Of a stretch of DNA of 64,000 bases, positions 35,783 to 44,222 are shown piece after piece (the first letter of the stretch is position 1; each line of letters opens with the position of its first letter). A program made the position numbers and the translations under genes. The notes under the pieces were generated by a model. The model was not told the DNA's origin and ran no database searches. It saw only the letters and a program-made list of their open reading frames with translations. This DNA is from Methylocystis heyeri (GTDB taxonomy: Bacteria; Pseudomonadota; Alphaproteobacteria; Rhizobiales; Beijerinckiaceae). The stretch covers positions 3,449,501 to 3,513,500 of the forward strand of contig NZ_CP046052.1 of NCBI RefSeq assembly GCF_004802635.2, read 5' to 3'.

Positions 35783-36532
35783 ATGCGTCTCGAGCGCATC
35801 AATTACGGGAAGCTCGCCTCCGGCCCGGGGCTCTCGATCTCGCCGCAGGAAGGATACGGCGTCACGCGACGCAGCATCGGCCTCGATCCCGATTGGGATG
35901 CGGCGCTCTCTCCATCCCTTCTCCTCGGCGTGCGCCGGGTCGAGCCGGATCTCATCGAGCTGCAGGCCCGAGCCCGAGGCTGCTTCATCGGGCGGCCGGC
36001 GCCCCAATGGCCGGGCCCCGGCGCGCGGCCTTTCGTCCTGCTGCGGACGCGGTTCCGGCATGAGGACGGCGACCGGGGGCAAGGCCGGCTTTATCAGCAG
36101 AGCGCCGTCTGGCTGTGCGATTTCGAGAGCTGGCGGCGCCGGCCGGACGCACTGCTCGATCTCGCCGGCGCGCAGCTCGAAGCCGAACCCGATCTCGTCC
36201 AGGAAAGCGAAGCTGCGCGTTTCCAGTCGCCGCCCCTGCGCCGAGCCCCGCCGCCGGGACGGACCTTCTCCTCGCCGGGCGCGGCGTTTCTGCGCGAGGC
36301 GCTGATGCGCTACGCTCTTTCCCGCGAGAGCTGCGTAATGACCTTCGGAGCCGGCTGCGAATTCGGCTCCGAGGCCGCATATCTTTCGTCCGTGGGGGCG
36401 GCGTTGCGCCAATTGCCGCCGGATTATCCGCGCTGGCGCGAGATCAGCGTGCTGTCGGGCATAAGGCACAGCCTGCCCGGCATTTGCCTGCGCTTCCTGC
36501 CTTCCTACGCCGCGCCGCGGGCCGCGGCCTGA
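35783..36532 (+). CDS. hypothetical protein, convergent partner of the coiled-coil membrane protein
   Basis: 249 residues from the ATG at 35783, preceded by GAGGCGGAAAAGAG; an ATG at 35750 is possible. The N-terminus reads RLERINYGKLASGPGLSISPQEGYGVTRRSIGL. The rest is Arg- and Pro-rich with no membrane segment or signal peptide. I do not recognise the family with confidence. The GYGVTRRS start faintly recalls N-terminal domains of GTPase-associated proteins, but the match is too weak to name. The stop lies one base from the stop of the large convergent membrane protein, also of unknown function, so the two may be linked. Confidence 0.6.
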   Translation: MRLERINYGKLASGPGLSISPQEGYGVTRRSIGLDPDWDAALSPSLLLGVRRVEPDLIELQARARGCFIGRPAPQWPGPGARPFVLLRTRFRHEDGDRGQGRLYQQSAVWLCDFESWRRRPDALLDLAGAQLEAEPDLVQESEAARFQSPPLRRAPPPGRTFSSPGAAFLREALMRYALSRESCVMTFGAGCEFGSEAAYLSSVGAALRQLPPDYPRWREISVLSGIRHSLPGICLRFLPSYAAPRAAA

Positions 36533-36533
36533 T

Positions 36534-38744
36534 TCACCGCGCCCGCTCCGCCGGCGCAGATTGCGCTTCGCCTTCCGGCGAGGGAGAAAGATAGCGCTCG
36601 AGGGCGCTGGGCCGGCGCCGGCGCGGCGCGCCCCCGACATAATAGGCCTGGGGCCCGTCGGGATAGGCTTCGAGCCCCCCTCTCGCGCTCTTGGTGGGCC
36701 AGCGCATCCTGAGGCCGTGGAGCAGTCGCTGCTCGATCTGGGCGATGGTCATGTTGTCGACCACGTAAAAGCCCCGCCGGTCGACATGGGCGATTTCGTC
36801 GCGCACCAGCCGGTTGAGCAGCGCCGTCAGATTTTCCCGCGCATTCAGCGGCAACAGCTGGAACGTCGCCGCTTCGGGGTCGATTTCGCTCATGTCGCCG
36901 TGCACGGGCCTGGCGGCGCGGATCACCGCTTTCATGGCGCGGATTTCGGTGGGCTCGTCTTCGCCGTCGGTGAGGTCGATGGGCGCGCCGAACTGGCGCT
37001 TCTCGCGGGTTTCATAGGCGCGGCGGAAGATCTCCGAGAGGAACTTCATGATGAACACGAAAGCGTCCTGAGCCATCGCGACCGCCAGCGCCATGGTGGA
37101 GTCGGGCGTAAAGCTCCAGAAGGCCTCGCGCGCGAGTTCGAACTTGTTGCGCTCCGTGGTGTGGCCGCGCAGAAAATCGTCGCTCTTCTTCAATAGCTCG
37201 CGCACGTCGGTTTCGGACAGGCCGGCCGCGCGCGCGGAGATGACGCAGGCGTCGACCAGCTTTTTTGACTCGGCGAAACCCCTGGCGCCGGCGTCGGGCG
37301 CGGAAGATTCCCGTATCTGCGCGGCGATCTTTCCGATCTCCTCGCGAAGCTCGCCGTCGAGCGAGCATTTCTTGTCGAAGACCGCCCTCGCGGCGACGAC
37401 TTCCTCGCGCGCCGCCAGGGCTTCGCGCGTCGGGCCGCCGGCGGGCTCGCAGGCGAAATCCGAAGCGATCGACTGGGGCTGCGCTCGGGCGTTGCGCGCC
37501 GCGGCCAGGATGGTCTCGCAAAGCGGCTTGGCTTCCCGCACCAGCCGCCAGCTCGGATCGGAGCGAAGCTGCTCGCGCGCGGCGTCGAGATCGCGCTCCA
37601 GGCCCTGCAGATCAGGCGCCGCCTCGGTCTTGGGAAGGGGGCGCTGCGTCACGACCGCAGCCTGCTCCGCCTTTTGCGCCAGGGCGATGGTCTGCGCGTT
37701 GAGCGCGTCGCGCTGCTTGAACGCCGCGGCGCGTTCGGCGACCGGGCCCGCCAGCGTGTCGCGTATGGTGGCCGCGCGCTTCAGCGCCTCGCTGGATTTC
37801 GCCCGATGGGAAAGACAATTGGCTCCGCAGGCGGCGCCGAGGCCGTCGAGACCTTTGGAGGCGTCCACGGCCGCCTGTTCCTCCTGCCGGGCGGTGGTGG
37901 AAAGGGCGGAGATTTCGTCCTGCTTGAGCTTGATGATGGCGTCGAGGTCGGCGACGCTGCGGTCGAGCTGCCTGATGCGGCCGCGGAGGTCTTCGAGCTG
38001 GCGCCCCGCCGCCTGGGCGTCGGCGAGCTCCGCCGCAGCCTGCCGGGCCGCGTCGGCGGCGACCTTCTGCTGCGCCTCCTGTCCCTTGCGGATCGATTCG
38101 CGCAGGGAGGCGGAGGCGCCGCGGGAGGCCTCGCTCAGAGAGTCGAGCCCGGCGAGATATTCCTTGAAGCTCGCCGAGGCCAGAATTTTGGCCGAGGCCT
38201 CGTCGTAACGCGCGGCGATTTCTTTGGAGGCGGGCAGCAGAACCTCGGTCGCAAGCTCCATCGGCTGCAGTTCGCCCGCGATCTTCTTGGAGGAGAGCTT
38301 GAAGATGTTGTTGTAATAATAGGTGAAGGAGAAAAAGGCGGAGATCGAGAACACAAAAAGGAACACCAGCGCGGTGATCGCCGTCTTGATGACCATTCGC
38401 TCGCGCGCCATCCTGCGCCGCGTGATCAGGCCGGCGAGGTCCGAGCCGAGCGACCAGGATGTCGAGGTCAGCATGACCAGTATGGCGCTGGTGCCGATGA
38501 AGGCGCCGAGGAAGCCGACCCAGTCGCCGCTCTCCTTCTGCATGATGTCGATCATGCCGCTGGAGGTCGTGTAGAACACCCAGCACAGCACCGGAGCGGC
38601 GATCCAAACGCCGATGCGGCCGAGGTTGATCTCCCGCGGCCAGTGCTGCCGGAAGGCGAGGGCCGCGAATCGCTCCTGCAGCGATGGTTTGGGAGCAGGC
38701 GCGCTGGGACGGGCGGGTTCGGTCGTCGCCGCGGCCTCGGTCAT
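36534..38744 (-). CDS. large membrane protein with a long coiled coil, unknown function
   Basis: 736 residues; the ATG at 38744 follows GAGGAGCGCGTTC. Three membrane helices lie within the first 150 residues (IGVWIAAPVLCWVFY, WVGFLGAFIGTSAILVMLTS, VIKTAITALVFLFVFSISAFFSFTYYY). A heptad-rich, Ala-, Glu- and Lys-rich coiled coil of about 350 residues follows (for example DLRGRIRQLDRSVADLDAIIKL), with several scattered Cys. A fourth hydrophobic stretch (MALAVAMAQDAFVFIMKFLSEIF) precedes a soluble C-terminal domain that includes LNRLVRDEIAHVDRRGFYVVDNMTIAQIEQRLLHGL, perhaps winged-helix-like. The architecture suggests an envelope-spanning or sensing protein. No known family was recognised. Confidence 0.75.
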   Translation of the reverse strand: MTEAAATTEPARPSAPAPKPSLQERFAALAFRQHWPREINLGRIGVWIAAPVLCWVFYTTSSGMIDIMQKESGDWVGFLGAFIGTSAILVMLTSTSWSLGSDLAGLITRRRMARERMVIKTAITALVFLFVFSISAFFSFTYYYNNIFKLSSKKIAGELQPMELATEVLLPASKEIAARYDEASAKILASASFKEYLAGLDSLSEASRGASASLRESIRKGQEAQQKVAADAARQAAAELADAQAAGRQLEDLRGRIRQLDRSVADLDAIIKLKQDEISALSTTARQEEQAAVDASKGLDGLGAACGANCLSHRAKSSEALKRAATIRDTLAGPVAERAAAFKQRDALNAQTIALAQKAEQAAVVTQRPLPKTEAAPDLQGLERDLDAAREQLRSDPSWRLVREAKPLCETILAAARNARAQPQSIASDFACEPAGGPTREALAAREEVVAARAVFDKKCSLDGELREEIGKIAAQIRESSAPDAGARGFAESKKLVDACVISARAAGLSETDVRELLKKSDDFLRGHTTERNKFELAREAFWSFTPDSTMALAVAMAQDAFVFIMKFLSEIFRRAYETREKRQFGAPIDLTDGEDEPTEIRAMKAVIRAARPVHGDMSEIDPEAATFQLLPLNARENLTALLNRLVRDEIAHVDRRGFYVVDNMTIAQIEQRLLHGLRMRWPTKSARGGLEAYPDGPQAYYVGGAPRRRRPSALERYLSPSPEGEAQSAPAERAR

Positions 38745-39143
38745 GAACGCGCTCCTCATTCAGGCGAAGATCTGCGCCGTCGCAAAATCCCGGCGCCGGC
38801 GTCCCGGCGCAACCTAGCACATGACTTTGGGGCCTAGAAATGGCGCGGAGCCCGAAAAGCGCAGGCGGCGGCGGCGCTGCGAGCTCGTTCCCGCCCGCGG
38901 GGCGTGGGTTTTCCTTGGCCCGGCTTTCATGTTAGGGACGATCGCAAAATGCTCGCGCGGTTCCTTCAAACCTGCGCAACGCGCTTCGCCTCCGGCGCGT
39001 TTTCCCTGGCGCATTGGTCGGGAAAACGGGCCGGAACGTCGTTTATCGGCATTTTCTGCGCCCGGCGGCTCAAAGTAGCGGCGGGGAAAATGCGCGCAGC
39101 CCCGCCGTTACCGAAGGCGGCTGAAACACACAGGGATAGAGCC
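38745..39143. other. divergent intergenic region upstream of hpnH
   Basis: 399 bp between the coiled-coil protein gene and hpnH. Short open frames here lack coding character. I see no member of the repeat families and no clear promoter motif. Confidence 0.4.
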
Positions 39144-40295
39144 TTGTCCATTCCTTTTCGCTATGTCGCCACTGTCGGTTCCTATCTCCTTCGCCAGAAG
39201 CTCCTCGGCCGCAAGCGCTATCCGCTGGTGCTCATGATGGAGCCGCTGTTCCGCTGCAATCTCGCCTGCGCGGGCTGCGGCAAGATCGACTATCCCGACC
39301 ATATTCTGAACCGCCGCCTGCCGGTGGAGGACGCTCTCGCGTCGGTCGACGAATGCGGCGCGCCGGTCGTCGTGATCGCCGGCGGCGAGCCGCTCTTGCA
39401 CAAGGATCTCTCCCAGATCGTCGAGGGCGTGATCGCGCGCAAGAAATTCGCCATCGTCTGCACCAATGCGCTCTTGCTGCAGAAGCGCATCGATCAGTTC
39501 AAGCCGAGCCCTTATTTCACCTGGTCGATCCATCTCGACGGCGACAAGGAGATGCACGACCACGCCGTCAGCCAGGAAGGCGTTTTCGAGCGCGCGGTCG
39601 AGGCGATCAAGCTCGCGAAATCCAAGGGCTTCCGGGTCACGACCAACAGCACCTTCTTCTCCAACACCGATCCCGCCCGCGCCGCCGCCTTCCTCGACGA
39701 GCTGACGAGGCTCGGCGTCGACGGCATGACGGTCTCGCCGGGCTACGCCTATGAGCGCGCGCCGGATCAGGAACACTTCCTCAGCCGCGCGCGGACCAAG
39801 GAGCTGTTCCGCGCAATATTGCGGCGCGGCCGCGGCGGCCGGGCCTGGGCGCTGCAGCAGTCGGGCCTGTTCATCGACTTCCTCGCCGGCAATGTCAGCT
39901 ACCACTGCACGCCCTGGGGCATGCCGCTGCGCACCGTGTTCGGATGGCAGCGCCCCTGCTATCTGCTCGGGGAATCCTATGTTCCCACCTTCAGGCAGCT
40001 GATGGAGGAGACCGATTGGGACTCCTATGGCGTCGGCAATTACGAGAAATGCGCCAACTGCATGGTGCACAGCGGCTTCGAGGCCACCGCGGTCGAGGAC
40101 AGCGTGATGCGTCCGTGGCGCGCGCTCAAGGTCGCGCTGTTCGGCGTGAGGACCGAAGGCCCGATGGCGCCGGACATTCCGCTCGATAAGCAGCGGCCGG
40201 CGGAATATGTCTTCGACGCCAATGTGGCGACGCTGTCCCAGCTACGCGAGCGCGAGGCCCAGGAGCGGGCCAAGCAGCCCTCCACAGCGGCGTAA
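39144..40295 (+). CDS. hpnH: adenosyl-hopene transferase HpnH (radical SAM)
   Basis: 383 residues from the TTG at 39144, which follows AGGGATAGAGCC and gives the family N-terminus SIPFRYVATVGSYLLRQKL. HpnH joins a 5'-deoxyadenosyl group to diploptene, the first step to C35 hopanoids. The radical-SAM cluster motif is FRCNLACAGCGKIDYP (CxxxCxxC), followed by VVVIAGGEPLLHKDL. A C-terminal Cys-containing part (NYEKCANCMVHSGFEA) may bind an auxiliary site. Its last 54 bp overlap hpnG on the other strand, an unusually long convergent overlap. Confidence 0.95.
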   Translation: MSIPFRYVATVGSYLLRQKLLGRKRYPLVLMMEPLFRCNLACAGCGKIDYPDHILNRRLPVEDALASVDECGAPVVVIAGGEPLLHKDLSQIVEGVIARKKFAIVCTNALLLQKRIDQFKPSPYFTWSIHLDGDKEMHDHAVSQEGVFERAVEAIKLAKSKGFRVTTNSTFFSNTDPARAAAFLDELTRLGVDGMTVSPGYAYERAPDQEHFLSRARTKELFRAILRRGRGGRAWALQQSGLFIDFLAGNVSYHCTPWGMPLRTVFGWQRPCYLLGESYVPTFRQLMEETDWDSYGVGNYEKCANCMVHSGFEATAVEDSVMRPWRALKVALFGVRTEGPMAPDIPLDKQRPAEYVFDANVATLSQLREREAQERAKQPSTAA

Positions 40296-40970
40296 GGTGG
40301 AGAAAGCCGCGCGGGCGTCGAAGCCTGCGCGGATCAGATCGCCGAGCTGGGCCGGCCGACGCGCAAGCTCCTTGGCCACAAAACCGACGTCGACGCCCCC
40401 GTCCGGCCTGATCGCCTGGCCGGCGAGGGGCGGCAGCGCCCGTCCCGCCGGATCGCTGATGACGCGCACGATCGCGAAAGGCAGATTATGCCGCCGCGCA
40501 AAAGCGTCGGCGAGATGCGATTCCATATCCACCGCCGCCGCTCCGCTGCGCTGTCGCAACAGGGTCTTCTCCGCGACGGTCATGACCGGCGCATCGACGC
40601 CGAAAACGGCGCCATGCCGCGCCGCGACCCCCGCGCCCGAAAAGCCTTCGAGCAGAATGCGGCCGAGCATGGGTTGGAGACGCTCGCTGGTCTCGGTGTC
40701 GCTCACGGCGCAGGTGGCGATGACGGCGTCTCCCGGCCGCAGAACCGGGTCCAGCCCGCCCGCAAGGCCGAAGCTCACCACCGCGGAATATTGGGTCGCG
40801 TCCTTCTCGGCGAGGGCGCTGCGCAGCGCATTCGCGTCGGCGCCGCTGCACAGAAAGGTTACGCCCTCTCCCCGCAGGCAATCGGCCTCCCGGGTCAGTC
40901 CGGTGATGACCAGGATCGGCGCCTGCGGACGCGAGCCTTGCTGTTTGCGCCGCCGATGGCCGCCCGTCAT
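40242..40970 (-). CDS. hpnG: hopanoid-associated phosphorylase (adenosylhopane nucleosidase)
   Basis: 242 residues from the ATG at 40970; an upstream ATG at 41006 is possible. It belongs to the nucleoside phosphorylase fold: VVSFGLAGGLDPVLRPGDAVIA, a central AAAVDMESHLADAFARRHNLPFAIVRVISDPAGRALPP, and FVAKELARRPAQLGDLI. HpnG removes adenine from adenosylhopane to give ribosylhopane. It lies next to hpnH but on the opposite strand, and is separated from the main hpn operon by a small membrane protein gene and a repeat. Confidence 0.88.
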   Translation of the reverse strand: MTGGHRRRKQQGSRPQAPILVITGLTREADCLRGEGVTFLCSGADANALRSALAEKDATQYSAVVSFGLAGGLDPVLRPGDAVIATCAVSDTETSERLQPMLGRILLEGFSGAGVAARHGAVFGVDAPVMTVAEKTLLRQRSGAAAVDMESHLADAFARRHNLPFAIVRVISDPAGRALPPLAGQAIRPDGGVDVGFVAKELARRPAQLGDLIRAGFDARAAFSTLRRCGGLLGPLLGLALA

Positions 40971-41178
40971 GCGCCATATCTCCCGATTGAAAGAAAGCCT
41001 CTCCAACGACTCGGACTAAGCCGTTTATTTTTGCCATGCGCGGGATTCGCGCACAAGCTCGGCTATTTGTGAGCCGAGCGCCTGCTGGCCGAACGCACAG
41101 TCTGACGGAATGGCGAATTGGGAGGTTTTTTCTTTGCGGTGTGCGAGCCCACCCTCGATGAAAGACGCGGGCTCACGC

Positions 41179-41200
41179 CGCTCGAACAAATGTTCGAGCG
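41179..41200. repeat. perfect 9-bp inverted repeat
   Basis: CGCTCGAAC and GTTCGAGCG are separated by AAAT. The same arms recur at about 43791-43804 within another repeat. The hairpin follows the small membrane-protein gene (minus strand) but has no T-run. Confidence 0.5.
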
Positions 41201-41226
41201 TGGGGAAAATCCGGATGTTTGAAGTG

Positions 41227-41448
41227 CTATGACAGCCGCGTCAGCGCGGGCTCTGGCGACGCCTCTCGCCTCAAGCGCAGCCTTGGCCGACGGGCGAAGA
41301 GCTGCTGCGCCTGCAGGCGCTTCTCATTCGCCAGCTTCGAAAGCTCCGGGAGTCTGCGCCGGCAATAGGTGAATATGCGGGGCGCCAGGATCAACGAGGC
41401 CGGGATGACGAGAGGCCAGACGCCAAGGGTCTGATGGCTGCAGGACAT
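41227..41448 (-). CDS. small single-span membrane protein
   Basis: 73 residues. TCAGGAGTAACTC gives an excellent ribosome-binding site before the ATG, the main reason to accept this short gene. The N-terminus has one hydrophobic helix (LGVWPLVIPASLILAPRIF) after a His- and Cys-containing start (MSCSHQT). A strongly basic tail (CRRRLPELSKLANEKRLQ) follows, which would stay in the cytoplasm. No family was recognised. It sits between hpnG and shc, on the same strand as both, so a hopanoid link is possible but unproven. Confidence 0.6.
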   Translation of the reverse strand: MSCSHQTLGVWPLVIPASLILAPRIFTYCRRRLPELSKLANEKRLQAQQLFARRPRLRLRREASPEPALTRLS

Positions 41449-41489
41449 GAGTTACTCCTGAAAAAATGCGGAACGCCAAATCCGGTCAC

Positions 41490-41620
41490 TGATCACGGTA
41501 ATACGAAATCCGCTGGATTTCGTATTCCTTCGCCGCAAAAACCGCTGTCGACCAGTGATTTCTACGGCGGTGGTTACGCGTATCGCAAAGCGATCTCGCG
41601 GAAGTCATATAAAGACGCAA
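41490..41620 (+). repeat. interspersed repeat, family B copy 1
   Basis: It contains a perfect hairpin at 41500-41526 (AATACGAAATCC / GGATTTCGTATT, loop GCT), then TTCGCCGCAAAAA and AAGCGATCTCGCGGAAG. The same blocks occur in the reverse orientation at 57765-57905. Confidence 0.8.
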
Positions 41621-41669
41621 CCTTGCAGTTTTTGGGGCAGGCTCTGGGCGCCGCGATCGAAGTATTCGC

Positions 41670-41699
41670 AAAAAAAGCGGCCCAGAAGGACCGCTTTTT
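41670..41699 (-). terminator. intrinsic terminator of shc
   Basis: On the minus strand, arms AAAAAGCGG and CCGCTTTTT enclose a 10-nt loop and end in an uninterrupted run of seven T. It lies 23 bp after the shc stop. This is a canonical rho-independent terminator and marks the end of the hpn operon. Confidence 0.85.
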
Positions 41700-41722
41700 C
41701 GATTCCCGTAGCTGCGAAAAGA

Positions 41723-43690
41723 TCAAAGCCCCACGGTCACGGTCCTGGCGTTGGTCTCCCGCAGATTGCGGTAGCGCGCCAGCGCCCACAGCGGGAAGAA
41801 TTTGGCGTAGCCGTGGTAGCGCAGATAGAACACGCGCGGGAAGCCGGTGGCGGTGAAGCGCGCCTCCTCCCACAGGCCGTCCTCCGCCTGCGTGCGCAGC
41901 AGATAGTCGACGCCCCGCGTCGCGGCCTCGCAATCGCGCTCGCCGGCGGCCATCAGCGCGAGCAGCGCCCAGGCGGTTTGCGAAGCGGTGGAAGGCGCCG
42001 GCTCATAGCCCTTGTAATCGAGCTTGTAGCTGGAAAGATCCTCGCCCCAGCCGCCGTCGGGATTCTGGATCGACTGCAGCCAGGCGACGCCGCGGCGATA
42101 GGCCTCGTGATCATGCGGCAGGCCGGCGGCGTTCAGCGCGCAGAGGCTCGACCACGCCCCATAGATGTAATTGGCCCCCCAACGGCCGAACCAGCTGCCG
42201 TCCGGCATCTGCTCCGACAGCAGATATTGCACGCCGCGGAAGAGGACCGCGCTCGTGTCCGGGGTCTCGCCGAGCTGGGCCAGCATCGAGACGCAGCGCG
42301 CCGAGACGTCGGCGGTCGGCGGATCGAGCAGCGCGCCATGATCGGCGAAAGGAATATGGTTGAGATAATGATAGGCGTTGTCGGCGTCGAAGGCGCCCCA
42401 GCCGCCGTTCTTGCTTTGAAGGCCCTCGACCCAGATGCGGCCCCGCTCCATCCGCTCGCCATAGGGCGCGTCGCCGCTCTCGCGGGAATAGCGATCCATC
42501 GCCGTGACCACCACGGCGGTGTCGTCGACATCGGGGTAATGGGGATTGGCGTATTGGAAAGCCCAGCCTCCGGGCGGCGTGTCGGGCCGCTGAACGGCCC
42601 AATCGCCTTTCACATCGAGGATCTGCAGCGGCGCCAGCCAGTCGAGCGCCTGTTTCACCCGGCTCTCGACGCCCCCAGCCTCCATCAGCGCGTGGCAGGC
42701 GAGCGCCGTATCCCACACCGGCGAGACGCAGGGCTGGCAATAGGCCTCATGCTCCTTGACGACCAGCAGAAGCTCGATCGATTTGCGCGCGGCGACGACG
42801 CGGGGGTCGCCGGCCGGAACGCCGAGCACGTCATACATCAGCAGGCTGTTGACCATGGCCGGAAAGATCGCGCCGAGGCCGTCGACGCCGTTGAGGCGTT
42901 CGGTGGTCCAGCTTTCGGCGCGGGCGATGGAAAGTTCGCGGGTCGCCTTGGGGAAGAAGGGCTCCACGACGCGCAGAATATTGTCCACCGTCCCGAAGAT
43001 CGCGGTCCAGGGGAAGGTCTGGTGCTCACCCTTGGGCCACTCGCGGACCTCATCCGGCGGCGTCACGAAAAGCTCGGCGATATGGACCCCGAGCGGATTT
43101 TTCGCCCGCGGTTTTTTGGCCATCAGCACCAGCAGCGGCGCCAGAACGGTGCGCGCCCAATAGGACACCTTGTCGAGATGGAAGGGAAACCATTTCGGCA
43201 GCAGCATGATCTCGGCCGGCATCACAGGCACGCCGCGCCACGGGATTTCACCATAGAGCGCCAGCAGCGCGCGGGTGAAGACGTTGGAGGTCGCGGCCCC
43301 GCCATGGCGCAGGATCGCTTCGCGGGCGCGCGCCATATGCGGCGCGTCGATGTCGTCGCCGATCATCTTGAGCGCGAAATAGGCCTTCACGCTGGCGCTG
43401 ATGTTGAAATCGCCGTCCTGGAACAGCGGCCAGCCGCCATGGGCGCCCTGCACCCTTCGCAGATAATTGGCGATCTTGCCCTCGAGCTCGGCGTCGACCG
43501 GCTCGGCGCGATAATGGCGCATCAGCACATATTCGGCGGGGATGGTGCAATCGGCTTCGAGCTCGAAACACCAATGGCCGTCGCTCTTGCCGAGGGCGAG
43601 CAGCGCGTCCCTGGCGCGCTCGACGCTCGCCTCAAGCGGATCGGCGGGGGCGGAAGGAACGGACAAAACGGGCGCTTCTGCGGTGGTCAT
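41723..43690 (-). CDS. shc: squalene--hopene cyclase
   Basis: 655 residues from the ATG at 43690 (MTTAEAPVL); an ATG at 43741 would add 17 residues. It cyclises squalene to hopene and hopanol at the membrane. The catalytic DxDD motif is in NPHYPDVDDTAVVVTAMDRY (about residue 390). QW-type repeats are spread over both halves, for example GGWAFQYA, NGGWGAFDADN, DGSWFGRWGANYIYG and DGGWGEDLSSY. The N-terminal half has HWCFELEADCTIPAEYVL. Length and motifs are normal. It is last in the hpnB-C-D-E-HTH-shc series and is followed by a strong terminator. Confidence 0.97.
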   Translation of the reverse strand: MTTAEAPVLSVPSAPADPLEASVERARDALLALGKSDGHWCFELEADCTIPAEYVLMRHYRAEPVDAELEGKIANYLRRVQGAHGGWPLFQDGDFNISASVKAYFALKMIGDDIDAPHMARAREAILRHGGAATSNVFTRALLALYGEIPWRGVPVMPAEIMLLPKWFPFHLDKVSYWARTVLAPLLVLMAKKPRAKNPLGVHIAELFVTPPDEVREWPKGEHQTFPWTAIFGTVDNILRVVEPFFPKATRELSIARAESWTTERLNGVDGLGAIFPAMVNSLLMYDVLGVPAGDPRVVAARKSIELLLVVKEHEAYCQPCVSPVWDTALACHALMEAGGVESRVKQALDWLAPLQILDVKGDWAVQRPDTPPGGWAFQYANPHYPDVDDTAVVVTAMDRYSRESGDAPYGERMERGRIWVEGLQSKNGGWGAFDADNAYHYLNHIPFADHGALLDPPTADVSARCVSMLAQLGETPDTSAVLFRGVQYLLSEQMPDGSWFGRWGANYIYGAWSSLCALNAAGLPHDHEAYRRGVAWLQSIQNPDGGWGEDLSSYKLDYKGYEPAPSTASQTAWALLALMAAGERDCEAATRGVDYLLRTQAEDGLWEEARFTATGFPRVFYLRYHGYAKFFPLWALARYRNLRETNARTVTVGL

Positions 43691-43769
43691 GTCTCTGGCC
43701 TTCGTCCAATTGGACAAACGTTCAGCGAGTAGATTCAGCATATCTTCAGACTGGGATTCCCTTGGGCGC

Positions 43770-43883
43770 TCACGCGATTTCCGCTCGAACGAGTTCGTTC
43801 GAGCGATCAGAAAACGCGTAAAATCAAAAGCTGGAGCGAATTCCTATCGAAAAAGTCTGTCAACTTTTTCGGAAATTCGCTCA
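43770..43883 (-). repeat. interspersed palindromic repeat, family C copy between shc and the HTH gene
   Basis: On the minus strand it reads TGAGCGAATTTCCGAAAAAGT, then CTTTTTCGATAGGAATTCGCTCCAGCT, TTGATTTTACGCG and CGATCGCTC-like ends. This parallels the copy in imuB (55647-55744) block by block. Its first three bases (TGA) are the stop codon of the HTH gene. Confidence 0.85.
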
Positions 43884-44108
43884 AGGTCGCACCACGATTT
43901 CGACGTCCTGTCCGAGCGGCGCCAGAAAGCGCAGCAGGCGCTCCACCGAAAACTGCCGGAAGTCGCCATGCAGCAATTTCGAGACATCCGGCTGCGTCAC
44001 CCCGAAAAATCCAGCGGCCTCGATCTGGCGCAGGCCGCGTTCCCGCATGAGAACGGCGATCCGCCGCACCGGCTCGGCCTTTAAGAGGTTGTCGGTCTCC
44101 TGGACCAT
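43881..44108 (-). CDS. orphan XRE-type helix-turn-helix protein (HigA/COG5606-like)
   Basis: 75 residues. VRRIAVLMRERGLRQIEAAGFFGVTQPDVSKLLHGDFRQFSVERLLRFLAPLGQDVEIVVRP is a typical single-domain Xre HTH, as in antitoxins paired with HigB/Gp49-like toxins. No toxin gene is adjacent. The protein is shorter than usual at the N-terminus, and its stop codon (TGA) is provided by the edge of a palindromic repeat, so the original C-terminus may be lost. It lies inside the hopanoid operon between hpnE and shc, where a regulatory role or a relic are both possible. Confidence 0.75.
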   Translation of the reverse strand: MVQETDNLLKAEPVRRIAVLMRERGLRQIEAAGFFGVTQPDVSKLLHGDFRQFSVERLLRFLAPLGQDVEIVVRP

Positions 44109-44222
44109 TCTGCTTCGGGGGCTCGGAGAGCATTCGCCAATCCGCAGGCGGCGCAGGGCCGACCGCTTGGCCTTCAGCGTGGCTTATAGTGATTTGGCTA
44201 TAGGATCAAGCCGCGGGCGGAC

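Noticed and set aside
35783-38744. A GTPase-associated (GAP1-type) defence system
   Set aside because: The resemblance is limited to a few N-terminal residues of one protein; no GTPase gene or defence context is present.
41500-41526. Perfect 12-bp-arm hairpin as an intrinsic terminator
   Set aside because: No T-run follows on either strand, and it belongs to a repeat found again at 57765-57905; the true shc terminator is at 41670-41699.
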